DNA from: a bacterium
Lineage (GTDB): Bacteria > Calditrichota > Calditrichia > RBG-13-44-9 > J042
NCBI GenBank assembly: GCA_015485355.1
Contig: WFTQ01000038.1
Span: 1-36,228, forward strand
Reading direction: 5' to 3'
Length of the DNA stretch: 36,228 nt
Part shown: positions 1 to 9,000 of the stretch, one piece after another
How the letters are laid out: the number at the start of each line of letters is the position of its first letter
Position numbering within the stretch: the stretch's first letter is position 1
Notes under the pieces: generated by a model
Told to the model about the DNA's origin: nothing
What the model saw: the letters and a program-made list of their open reading frames with translations, nothing else
The model's database searches: none
Made by a program: the position numbers and the translations under genes

Positions 1-2
1 AG

Positions 3-839
3 GATATTTTACACTACATTGAAAAACGCAAGGCCGGAACCGCGGCACCAGCCGCCGCTCCCGCAGCCCCTCCCCCTCGGGAGACTGTTGTACCTCCGCC
101 CACCCCCGAAGCACCGGCCCAGAAATATGCCCAAAAGCGGGTGGAAATCATTCCCATGGATGCCATCCGTAAAAAGATCGCCGAGCACATGGTCAACAGC
201 AAAGCCACCTCCGCACACGTTTATTCGGTTTCCGAATGCGATTTTACCCCTATTCTGGAAATCGTACGCAAACACCGCCCCCGGTGGGAGAAAGAAGAAG
301 GGTTTAAACTGACCATCAATCCCTTTATTCTGTATGCGACGACCAAAGCGTTGCAGGATTTTCCCCGAATGAACAGCTCTGTGGAAGGGGACAATATTGT
401 GGTGAAAAAATACATCAATCTGGGTATGGCGGTGGCCACCGAGCGGGGACTGATTGTGCCTGTGCTGAAGAACGCCGAAGAAAAGAGTTTTCGGGGCATG
501 GCGAGGGGGGCGTATGAACTCGCCATTCGCGCTCGAGATAAGAAATTGACGCTGGACGACGTCCAGGATTCTACTTTTTCGGTGACCAATTACGGCGTTT
601 TTGGTAATATCTTTGGTCTGCCCATCATTAATCAGCCGAATGTGGGTATCCTCGGGGTTGGCGCCGTAAAGAAACGTCCCCTGGTTGTGGAAACCCCCCA
701 GGGCGACGCCATTGTCATACGCTCCATCGGGTATCTGACCCTCACCTACGATCATCGCATCATCGATGGCGACTATGGCGGGCGATTTCTTCAGCGAGTG
801 GTGCAGTACCTGGAAACGATCACCGAGGATATTCTTTGA
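3..839 (+). CDS. 2-oxoacid dehydrogenase E2 component, dihydrolipoamide acyltransferase (5' end outside window)
   Basis: This is the C-terminal part of the lipoamide acyltransferase core of a pyruvate or branched-chain 2-oxoacid dehydrogenase complex; it moves the acyl group from lipoamide to CoA. The reading frame is open from base 3, so the lipoyl domain(s) and start lie to the left. The first visible residues (DILHYIEKRK) look like the end of the peripheral subunit-binding domain. An Ala/Pro-rich linker of about 35 residues follows, then the catalytic domain from about base 130. The catalytic signature DHRxxDG is present, with the active-site His codon at 753-755 and the Asp at 765-767. 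Pyruvate and branched-chain versions cannot be told apart from this fragment. It lies 54 bases before lipA, whose product makes the lipoyl cofactor, so co-transcription is likely. Confidence 0.93.
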   Translation, partial: DILHYIEKRKAGTAAPAAAPAAPPPRETVVPPPTPEAPAQKYAQKRVEIIPMDAIRKKIAEHMVNSKATSAHVYSVSECDFTPILEIVRKHRPRWEKEEGFKLTINPFILYATTKALQDFPRMNSSVEGDNIVVKKYINLGMAVATERGLIVPVLKNAEEKSFRGMARGAYELAIRARDKKLTLDDVQDSTFSVTNYGVFGNIFGLPIINQPNVGILGVGAVKKRPLVVETPQGDAIVIRSIGYLTLTYDHRIIDGDYGGRFLQRVVQYLETITEDIL

Positions 840-893
840 TCCATTGGACCACGAAAAGGGGTCCGGAAAAACGAGGGAAAAGGAAAGCAGGCT

Positions 894-1868
894 ATGGCTT
901 CGAACGATCGTCGGCCGGAATGGTTAAAGGTTCGTTTTTCGGTAAACGAAAAATTTCGGGAATTGAAATCACTGGTCAGTGAGAACCGATTGCACACGGT
1001 GTGCCAGGAGGCCCGTTGCCCCAATCTAAGCGAATGCTGGGGGCGTGGAACGGCTACGATTATGATTTTGGGTGATGTATGTACCCGCTCTTGCGGTTTT
1101 TGCGCGGTTAAAACCGGGCGTCCGCCGGTCCTGGATGAGGACGAGCCCGAGCGGGTGGCCCGGGCGGTAGCCCAAATGGGGCTGAATCATGTGGTCATTA
1201 CCTCGGTGGATCGTGATGAACTACCGGACGGCGGTTCCACCATCTGGGCCCGCACTATCGAGGCCGTTCGTCAGGCCGCACCGGGCACCACGATAGAAGT
1301 TTTAACCCCGGACTTTAAAGGCAGGCGGGAGGATATTGCCCGCGTCATTAATGCCGGGCCGGACATTTTCTCCCATAACATGGAAACCGTCCGACGGCTG
1401 CACCGGCGGGTACGACCTCAGGCCAAATACGAGCGTTCCCTGTATGTGCTGGCAGTGGGCAAAGAGATGGGAGCAGTGACCAAAACAGGCATCATGGTGG
1501 GATTGGGCGAAACCCATGAGGAAGTGGTGGAATTGATGAAAGATGTGCGTGGGGTGGGAGTGGATATTTTCAACGTCGGGCAATATCTGCAGCCCACCAA
1601 ACGCCATTTGCCGGTGGAACGATTTGTCACTCCGGCGGAATTCAACGAGTTTAAACGCCTCGGTCTGCAAATGGGCTTTCGCCATGTGGAGTCCGGTCCC
1701 TTAGTCCGCAGCAGCTACCATGCAGAAACGCAGGTGGCACGGATGACCGTGGGGGGGATTGGCAGGGTGCAGCGTTCCCGGGGGCGACTTCTGAAAAATG
1801 ATGAAACCCCGGCAACAACTTCGGAATGTGGAATCCCCTTGACCCAAGCCGATAAAAGATTCAAATGA
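894..1868 (+). CDS. lipA: lipoyl synthase
   Basis: Radical SAM enzyme (324 aa) that inserts two sulfurs into the octanoyl group on E2 and GcvH lipoyl domains. Both iron-sulfur motifs are visible: the auxiliary cluster CX4CX5C (C37, C42, C48), which is the sulfur donor specific to LipA, and the radical SAM CX3CX2C (C63, C67, C70). The conserved RSSYHAE segment, whose Ser is the third-type ligand of the auxiliary cluster in this family, is near the C-terminus. The length is close to the family norm of about 300-320 aa. The ATG at 894 follows an AAGGAAAG ribosome-binding site at about 880-887. The gene follows the E2 gene closely, which fits a lipoate-dependent dehydrogenase operon. Confidence 0.98.
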   Translation: MASNDRRPEWLKVRFSVNEKFRELKSLVSENRLHTVCQEARCPNLSECWGRGTATIMILGDVCTRSCGFCAVKTGRPPVLDEDEPERVARAVAQMGLNHVVITSVDRDELPDGGSTIWARTIEAVRQAAPGTTIEVLTPDFKGRREDIARVINAGPDIFSHNMETVRRLHRRVRPQAKYERSLYVLAVGKEMGAVTKTGIMVGLGETHEEVVELMKDVRGVGVDIFNVGQYLQPTKRHLPVERFVTPAEFNEFKRLGLQMGFRHVESGPLVRSSYHAETQVARMTVGGIGRVQRSRGRLLKNDETPATTSECGIPLTQADKRFK

Positions 1869-1968
1869 AAACTCTTTTTTCCCCACCGGGATTTTTGTAT
1901 TTTAAAAGGAACTTTTTTGCGGCTGAACCGTGTTTCAATAACGGAAATTGGGTAAGGGTCTTTGACAG

Positions 1969-2354
1969 GGGGGCGAATTGGATTCGACGGGCAGTCGAAG
2001 GACGGTGGAACGGCATGCCGGGTTTTCTCGCTATCCCGTCCCGTAAGGGGTGGCTGAGGCCACAATATTAGCGAGAGCATCGGTAAAATGCCGACAACAA
2101 TTACGCTCTGGCTGCCTAATTCCAGGAGCAGCCCGTCCGCTGGAGCCCCTGCCTGCCGGGGCTTTAGCCGGGCGTTGCCAAAGGCAGGCCGGGGTCCGAA
2201 GTCGCCTGGGCTTCGGATCCTCGTTTCCGACCAGGCTCGCCATCGGGTAGCCCGCCTGACGGCTCACCGATGGTTAAATCCCGATGTCAGGCTAAGCATG
2301 TAGAAGTTCTATCGGCCTCCTGCCCGGACGCGGGTTCGATTCCCGCCGCCTCCA
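1969..2354 (+). ncRNA. ssrA: tmRNA (transfer-messenger RNA), tag ADNNYALAA
   Basis: One-piece tmRNA for rescuing stalled ribosomes. The 5' acceptor strand GGGGGCG (1969-1975) pairs with CGCCTCC (2347-2353), including the G3-U70 wobble read by alanyl-tRNA synthetase. It is followed by the characteristic GAATTGGATTCGACGG. The T arm is GCGGG-TTCGATT-CCCGC (2330-2346). The tag frame resumes at GCC 2090 and reads ADNNYALAA followed by TAA at 2117-2119, with A at position -4 of the resume codon as expected. After discriminator A2354 the DNA reads CAA, so CCA is not encoded and must be added after transcription. The region between the tag and the 3' half is GC-rich and fits the pseudoknot zone, but I did not fold it. 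The mature ends are inferred from the acceptor pairing. Confidence 0.96.
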
Positions 2355-2362
2355 CAAACACC

Positions 2363-2395
2363 GACGCCCCGTCAGATGGCGGGGCGTTGTTTTTT
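2363..2395 (+). terminator. Rho-independent terminator of ssrA
   Basis: An 8-bp perfect stem ACGCCCCG / CGGGGCGT (2364-2371 with 2380-2387) and an 8-base loop are followed by TTGTTTTTTT ending at 2395. It starts nine bases after the tmRNA 3' end. Confidence 0.9.
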
Positions 2396-2844
2396 GGGTG
2401 CGCCCAATGAGGCGTAATGACGTGGGGGCTGGTCTCATTGCGGGAAATGAACTCTCCAAAGATGGTGATAGTCGGGCTGCAGCTTCGGAGAACTGCTAAA
2501 CCATGACGCCAGATCGGTTGGTTGCCTCGGTCTTCTGCAAAAGAATCCGGCCGCTCATCCTCCCGATAGTCAAACAGGCTCCCCACCGCTTTGTGTGAGG
2601 CGGTTCGCATTGAATCATCGCGATTGACATGGTGCCTCCCGTTGCCTCTTGCATTCTCGGGAAAATGCAACCCGGGGTTAAGGGGGGCGGGCCGTCGTCG
2701 TCTGTGACACCTTAACTCCATCCCGCAAATACCAGGGTTTCCCTTTTCGTTCCATTTTCCGAATGTTCCCCTGCCATCCGTTTGAATTCGGTGGATGGCT
2801 GCGATTCAAATATTTAATACTGTGAACCAATTTTTTCTTTTCGC

Positions 2845-2873
2845 TTGACCCTTCTGTATTGGTTTTCTAATTT
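2845..2873 (+). promoter_or_regulatory. possible promoter of the kor-rnf operon
   Basis: TTGACC (2845-2850) matches a sigma-70-type -35 element in five of six positions. It is followed after 15 bases by TCTAAT (2866-2871) or after 17 by TAATTT (2868-2873). The spacing or the match is imperfect in each case. If real, it implies a leader of about 250 bases before korA. Confidence 0.25.
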
Positions 2874-3036
2874 TTTTGTGATGTAAGGCGGATGTCGCGG
2901 TTAGTACCGGCAATAAGGCAGTTTTTTTTATAGATCGACCAAAAGGGTAAAACAAAAAGGAGCCGTAAGTCCGTCTGTTGCCATCAAGATGGCCATAATC
3001 ATCGGTTTAGTTTTAATCCAATGGTTACGACAATAA

Positions 3037-3059
3037 TACAGCCGAGAGGATCGGCTGTA
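3037..3059 (+). promoter_or_regulatory. inverted repeat in the korA leader
   Basis: TACAGCCGA (3037-3045), a GAGGA loop and TCGGCTGTA (3051-3059) form a perfect 9-bp inverted repeat, 72 bases before the korA start. The sequence after it (AGCGTTTTAC) has no clear U-tract, so an operator or RNA regulatory hairpin is more likely than a terminator. The function is not known. Confidence 0.5.
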
Positions 3060-3131
3060 AGCGTTTTACTATACATGTGAAAAATATAACGATTGGCTAA
3101 ATCCATTGGCTCATAACTGGAAGGTACCATC

Positions 3132-5030
3132 ATGGCAGGATCAACCCCAACTCAGCAGGAAGCCCAGCCGGTGGTGAAAGAGAAAAAGATCATCGAACTG
3201 CCGGAACATATTGTCGAAATTGTCAGCGATTCTGGGGAGGGGGCCCAAAAGGCCGGACAAACCTTCGGGGCCATCTCGGCAAAAATGGGAAACGGCATCT
3301 GGACCGTGGAGATCATTCCCGCGGAAATTCAACCGCCGCCGCGCACCATTACCGGCGCCAGTGGTATCCGTATCCGACTGGGTTCCTTTTATGTTACTAA
3401 CGTTGGCGATGATGCCGATCTGATCGTTGCCTTCAACGAACAGGTTCTGTTAGGCCGCGTGGATACGGGCAATTTGAAACCCGGTGCCATTATTCTTCTG
3501 GAGAACATGTGGCGCACCCATAAGGACCCGGCGATTCGGGAGGCCTATGTTAAGACTTACGATCGTTTGGTCTCCGAAGGCTATAAGGTCATCGAAGTAC
3601 CGATGGAACAAGAGTGTTTAAAATACACGGTCAGTCCCCGTCGTGGTAAAAACATGTTTGTGCTGGGGATGTTGTGTAATCTGTATGAACGCGACTGGGA
3701 ACTGGCGCGTCGGGAAGTCCACAATCTGTGGATAAAGAAAGGTGAAAAGGTGGCCGAGTTGAACCTGAAGTTGTTTCAAGCCGGATATCAGTGGGCCGAA
3801 GAGCATCTGGATTTTAAATTCCATATCCCTTCTGCAGGGATCAGCGAACCTCAGGTGGTCATGAACGGCAATGTGGCGTTGGCACTGGGGATCATTGCCT
3901 CCGGGATGGAGGTCTGTGCCATGTATCCCATCACACCGGCCACCTCGGCTTCGCATTATTTAAGCGAAATTTTCGAGCATGTGGGGGGGATTGTTCATCA
4001 GGCGGAAGACGAGATTGCGGCGGTCGGTTTTGCCGTGGGGGCCTCTTATGCCGGGAAGTGCGCCGTCACCATCACCTCGGGACCGGGAATGTCTCTCAAG
4101 ACCGAAATTATTGGTCTGGCATCCATGATCGAGGTGCCTCTGGTGGTGGTCAATGTCCAGCGGGGTGGTCCCAGTACGGGGTTGCCCACCAAGGTGGAAC
4201 AGGGTGATCTGTTGGCGGCGCTGTTCAGCACCCATGGCGATGCCCCCAAGGTGGTCATAGCCTGTGCCACCATCGAGGATTGTTTCTATTCGGTCATCAC
4301 CGCCCGGAAAATTGCCGAGACCTTCCGCTTGCCGGTCATCGTGCTTTCGGATGCCAATTTGGCTACCGGGCAGCAGCCTTTTCCGCGGCCTAAATTTTCC
4401 CGGGATTGGGTGGCGCCGCCCATCGATCAGCGTCCGGTGCCCGACGGCACCCGGCCGTATGATTGGGACCCCCGGACGGGGCTTTCCCGGCGGATCATTC
4501 CCGGACAACCCAACGGCATGTATTCCTTGACCGGTCTGGCCCACGACCGGGAGGGCAAGGTGGCCTATGAGCCCTGGATCAATCAAGAGGGGGCCCGGTG
4601 CCGGAGCATGAAGCTGGCCGCCTTCCAGAAAACCTTAAAACCCCCAAAGGTTTTCGGCGATCCCGAAGGGGATTTGCTGATTGTGGGATGGGGTAGCACC
4701 AAGGGAGCCATCGAAGAGGCGGTCCTGCGAGTGCGTGAGAAGGGATATAAAGTGTCCGCACTGAATATTAAATTCCTGCAACCCATGGCTTCTGGAATCA
4801 AAGACATCCTCCAGCGCTTCAAGAAAGTGGTGTGCATCGAAATCAATTATTCCGATGATCCCGGCGAAGAATTGATCGACGAAAACAATCGCCGGTATTC
4901 CAATCTGGCCTGGTTGCTGCGGGCTCGCTTCCTGATTGATGTGGATAGCTGGTCCCGGGTGTATGGTCGACCCTATAAACCCGGCGAAATTGAACAGGTT
5001 ATTCTGGAAAAATTGAAAGAAATCAAATAA
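3132..5030 (+). CDS. korA: 2-oxoacid:ferredoxin oxidoreductase, fused gamma-alpha subunit (KorA type)
   Basis: Large subunit (632 aa) of a ferredoxin-dependent 2-oxoacid oxidoreductase, probably for 2-oxoglutarate. It works with KorB to oxidise the 2-oxoacid to its CoA ester, CO2 and reduced ferredoxin. Residues about 28-215 form the gamma domain (SDSGEGAQKAGQ at 32-43). From about 235 comes the alpha domain, with YPITPATSAS at 265-274, a conserved AEDEIAA segment and RGGPSTGLPTKxEQ. A C-terminal domain-II segment follows. This gamma-alpha fusion is the layout of the KorA family; substrate assignment from similarity alone is tentative. A GGAAGG ribosome-binding site precedes the ATG. It is the first gene of the cluster, 15 bases before korB, and no separate ferredoxin-like (delta) subunit is present. 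Confidence 0.93.
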   Translation: MAGSTPTQQEAQPVVKEKKIIELPEHIVEIVSDSGEGAQKAGQTFGAISAKMGNGIWTVEIIPAEIQPPPRTITGASGIRIRLGSFYVTNVGDDADLIVAFNEQVLLGRVDTGNLKPGAIILLENMWRTHKDPAIREAYVKTYDRLVSEGYKVIEVPMEQECLKYTVSPRRGKNMFVLGMLCNLYERDWELARREVHNLWIKKGEKVAELNLKLFQAGYQWAEEHLDFKFHIPSAGISEPQVVMNGNVALALGIIASGMEVCAMYPITPATSASHYLSEIFEHVGGIVHQAEDEIAAVGFAVGASYAGKCAVTITSGPGMSLKTEIIGLASMIEVPLVVVNVQRGGPSTGLPTKVEQGDLLAALFSTHGDAPKVVIACATIEDCFYSVITARKIAETFRLPVIVLSDANLATGQQPFPRPKFSRDWVAPPIDQRPVPDGTRPYDWDPRTGLSRRIIPGQPNGMYSLTGLAHDREGKVAYEPWINQEGARCRSMKLAAFQKTLKPPKVFGDPEGDLLIVGWGSTKGAIEEAVLRVREKGYKVSALNIKFLQPMASGIKDILQRFKKVVCIEINYSDDPGEELIDENNRRYSNLAWLLRARFLIDVDSWSRVYGRPYKPGEIEQVILEKLKEIK

Positions 5031-5045
5031 AGGAAGGTGTCTGGC

Positions 5046-6038
5046 ATGTTTGGATTAGACCTTGAACGTTTATTGGACGTGGAAGACGAGTATCGACGGC
5101 TGGAAGATTATCAGGGAAGCATGCCTCGTTGGTGTTCCGGTTGCGGGGATAATGCCATTTTAACGGCTGTACAACGCTTGCTGCGGGACGAGGGTATTCC
5201 TCCGGAAAAGGCGGTTTTTGTTTCCGGAATCGGTTGTTCCAGCCGTTTTCCGCATTACATGAATGCCTACGGATTCCACGGCGTGCATGGGCGAGCCCTA
5301 CCCATCGCCCAGGGAATCAAAATTCGTCGGCCGGATTTGCATGTGTTTGTGAACATGGGCGATGGAGATTGTTTCAGCATTGGCAGTGCCCATTGGATTC
5401 ATGCCATTCATTACAATATCAATATGCTGGCCATCGTTCACGACAATCGGATCTACGGACTGACGAAAAAACAGGTGTCGCCCACTTCCCCCAAAGGTTT
5501 AAAGACCAATACCACGCCTTATGGATCGTATATCGAAGGACTGAATCCCCTGACGGTCACTCTGGGGGTGACCAACGTCTCCTTTGTGGCCCAGGCCGTG
5601 GAATGGATTCCCGACCTGTTATACGCAGTGATTCGGCAGGCATTTCATCACCGGGGATTCTCCTTTGTACGGGTGTTGCAACGTTGCCCCACCTATCTGC
5701 CGGATATTTTCGATCCCTTTATTAACGATCCGCAAAATATTCTTATCCTGACCCACGAATCGGGGCTGCAGCTGGATGAGAGTCTGGCCAAAATTTACCG
5801 GAATCGGGTGGAACACGATCCATCCGACATCCATCGCGCCCGGGAAATCGCTTCCGATGAAAGCAAGGCCGTCGTGGGGATTTTGTACCGCAACGAACGT
5901 GTGGATGTGTATGACGAGATTCGTCGTCCTAAGCGGGTGACCACGCTGGAGATGCGTAAAGCGGTCCTGGAAAGAGAATTGGATAAATTTGCCGTTAATC
6001 CTGTGGGTGGAGACAATCACAATGAAAAGGAAGCATAA
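5046..6038 (+). CDS. korB: 2-oxoacid:ferredoxin oxidoreductase, beta subunit (KorB type)
   Basis: TPP- and [4Fe-4S]-binding subunit (330 aa) partnering KorA. The TPP/Mg motif GDGD is at residues 105-108, and the later DNRIYGLTKKQVSPTSP segment completes the cofactor site. The four expected cluster cysteines are visible: C30 and C33 (CSGC), C64 (GIGCSS) and C214 (QRCPTY). The enzyme core therefore looks intact, in contrast to the two PFOR-like proteins downstream. I chose ATG 5046 because AGGAAGG (5031-5037) sits eight bases before it; a GTG at 5037 would lie inside that site. The 3' end overlaps the next gene by 17 bases, indicating translational coupling. Confidence 0.95.
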   Translation: MFGLDLERLLDVEDEYRRLEDYQGSMPRWCSGCGDNAILTAVQRLLRDEGIPPEKAVFVSGIGCSSRFPHYMNAYGFHGVHGRALPIAQGIKIRRPDLHVFVNMGDGDCFSIGSAHWIHAIHYNINMLAIVHDNRIYGLTKKQVSPTSPKGLKTNTTPYGSYIEGLNPLTVTLGVTNVSFVAQAVEWIPDLLYAVIRQAFHHRGFSFVRVLQRCPTYLPDIFDPFINDPQNILILTHESGLQLDESLAKIYRNRVEHDPSDIHRAREIASDESKAVVGILYRNERVDVYDEIRRPKRVTTLEMRKAVLERELDKFAVNPVGGDNHNEKEA

Positions 6039-9000
6039 ATCGACCGCCGGGGCCTCGCAAGCCACTCCCTCCGGGGATGCCCTCCAACCGGTAGACAAGG
6101 TGTGGGATGTTTTCACTGCCGCGCTGGATCTTTCTGTGCAAACGGCGGAGATGATCGGAACGCGTCGGGATGAACCGACGGCATACGTCGTGTGGCTTTG
6201 GAACCGTTGGCGGGAGGAGAAACCGCCGCCTTATCCCTCGATGCCGGTCCGTTTTTTTACCACCCGGGGGATTTTTTCCACCGTGGAAGAGTTAGCGGGA
6301 CGCGCCCGGGCCGGCAAACGGGTGGCTTTTATCGGCACAGGCGATGTACTGCCCCGCTCCCGGGGAAACGATCGCCAGCCGTTTGTCATTCACTGGGTTT
6401 GGGATAACGATGTGCCCCTGGCACATCCCCCTTTCTTTCAGTGGGTTTGCCGCGATGTTCAACAATGGGCCGATTTGACCATTGTTTCCCGCAAACTGGC
6501 GGAGCTGGCGTTGATGCCCGGAGTGCTCACAATTTCTCAGCAAAAAGAGGCGATGCGGCTGGAGCCGATTCTTTCCCCGCCGGCACCTTTACTGCGGGAG
6601 TTTCTCGGGCAACCGGGGGACGACATTGTGTGCCCGGTGGCCTGGCAACGGAATATCTTTGGCCCCACCCGCCGGAGGATTCCGGAGGGTTTCGATTTTG
6701 CTTCCCTTGCTGCGCCCGTTCCCGATGAGGAGGAATTTTTTGTCCTGTTGCAGCAAGTGTTGGCGGACTTCCAGCGTTTGACCGAACGTCGGTATGCACC
6801 GGTGGATGCCGTCGGGGTCCAAGCGGCCGAGGTGGTGATCCTTACCGCCGGGGGCTTTTATGAACCTCTGCAACGGCGTTTAGGGGAATTGAGCGAAGCC
6901 GCCGGCACGAAGGTGGGAGCGATTCATTTAAACCTCATTCATCCTTTTCCCGGTCATTTGCTGGCCCATCATCTGAAGGGCAAAAAACTGGTTGTTTTGT
7001 TGATCCCCTCTCGGCAGGATCGAGCGGAATGTTTGTTGCGTTCGCTCCGGCTCAGTTTCGAAAAGGCCTTTGAGCGGGGAACGATCCAGGGGAAATCCGT
7101 GCCCCGGGAACTCTCTCGATGGCCGGCTTATCACCAGATTCACGATCGGCCTCGGGTGTTGGTGGTTCGGCAGAAAGGAAACCGGCTGAACGTGGATGCG
7201 CTGGCCCAGGCGTTGCCCGGGTGGTTACGCCGGCCGTTTGCTGCAGAAGGGTTGCAATTGCCGGAATTTTCCGGCGACCCTGCGGAAAAGACCGCTTCGG
7301 GGCGTGGGCGCAGAAAAAACGATCGTTTTACGGTACTCTACCGTTCCGAAACGGCCCTGTGGCAGGGGCGCATTTTTGCCACGGCGATCCGGAGGATCGT
7401 ACAGGCCGATTGCCGGGTTGTGGGGCCACCCCTTGCTCATCGGGCTCATATTCATCTGGGTCGGCCGGGGAGTATTCCGATGGAAGAGACCGGCCCGATA
7501 GATGCCATTATTTCTCCGGAATGGCTGTTCGGTCAAATAACCGAAGACCTTGGCCGGTTGCGGAAAGGGGGGGTTTTGCTCTTGCAGGGTGATGCCGGGG
7601 AACCGGAGCGCTTGTGGTCTCATCTTCCCCGGTCCGCGCGCCGTCAATTGCTGGATGGCCACTATCGGGTATATACAATCGATGCCATCGCCGGGGCTCG
7701 GGAAAATCCGTCCGGTGCCGAGGAGGCCTGGATGGCCTGGGTGTATTTAGGAGCATTGCTGAAGATCGTCTTTCAACATTACGAAGAGTATAAATGGCTT
7801 GCAATTTCTGAAAAACAATTGAAGGGTGTGATAAAGTCGCTTGAAGCGAACGCCTCTCGGGCACTGCTGTACGGCTGGCAACAGGTTCGTCGGGTCGATC
7901 CAGAAGAGTGGGAGCCGTTTAGCGAACCCATTGCTTTAACGGACGAAGGTCCTCAGATTCGGGAACCTGCCCGGGATGGGGAACCGAGCGAAAAAAAGTT
8001 GGAGGCCCGACGGTTTCAAGCGTATTTAACCTTTCATTTTACAGGGAGACGGCCTCGGGAAGCGTCTCAACCCTTCCGCAACAGCAGCCTTATCCCGGTA
8101 CTGTTGCATCCGTTTCGCAATTTGCTGAACATTCGTTTTCATTTTCCGGTGTGTCTGGTCCAGGATCCAGACCGGTCGGTTCGACCTTTGCAGGACATTT
8201 TCGACGATTTGATCGAACAGAACCGTCCGGATGGGGAGGCCGGGGAGCAATTCCGTCGGGATGTGTTGCGATTGGAAAAGGCCATCAAACAACAGATCGC
8301 CACAGGCACCCGGGCCACGTTGACCCGGTTATGGGAAATGGCCGCGGAATCCATTTTGCAGGAAGCACCGATTTCCCCGGAGCGCAAAGAAACTTTAATC
8401 CAGAACTGGCAAACCGCCCGCCGGGCATTAAGGGTAGATGGACTGGTGCTGGATTGTCGACCCGATGCGGCCCTGCTGCTCTATCGCCACATCTGGAATG
8501 TCCATCGGCGGCTGCAGGTGAAATCTTTTGCCGACGAGCTGGATGGTTACATGGTGCGTTTATCGGACATATTGAAAAGCGATGAGCAGAAGAGCCCGGA
8601 GGCCGTGAAGCCGGAAACATTGAAAGCCTCTGTGGGTGCTGCCTTTCAGGAGGATTTGGATTTTGAACAACTGTCCCACATTCTGGAGGCAACGGCCGCC
8701 GAAGGCGAGTCTTTATCACCCCGGCGTCGCTGGCGTATCCGGGCTACCCTGGCAACGCTAAAAAAATATCGTCCGCTGTTTTACCCGGAGCCCCTGCCGG
8801 CGGAATCCCAAGAAGACATCTGGAACGAAAACGGTAGTTTCTTCCCCATTGTAGCCCCCGATACAGTGGATAACCTGGCCCGGGCTTTAGGCGCATATGA
8901 GGCCCAGATGCACAACGTGGTCGAATTTTTCCGGGCCGTGCATATCGCTCGCTTGGAGGTGGAGAATCGCTATCGGGAAGATCGGCACGATGCCTTCTTC

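Larger units (their letters stand above)
2396..3131. other. 736-base non-coding gap before the kor-rnf cluster
   Basis: No convincing coding region is seen on either strand. The left part (2396-2800) shows no recognisable gene, RNA or repeat. The right part is AT-rich and contains a possible promoter (2845-2873), an eight-T run near 2922 and an inverted repeat at 3037-3059. It is probably the regulatory region and long 5' leader of the downstream operon. I recognise no known riboswitch class in it. Confidence 0.6.

Noticed and set aside
2287-2721. A minus-strand frame of 144 codons containing AGIEPASGQEADRTS
   Set aside because: It is the antisense of the tmRNA 3' end (2287-2354) and its terminator, a well-known source of false protein predictions.
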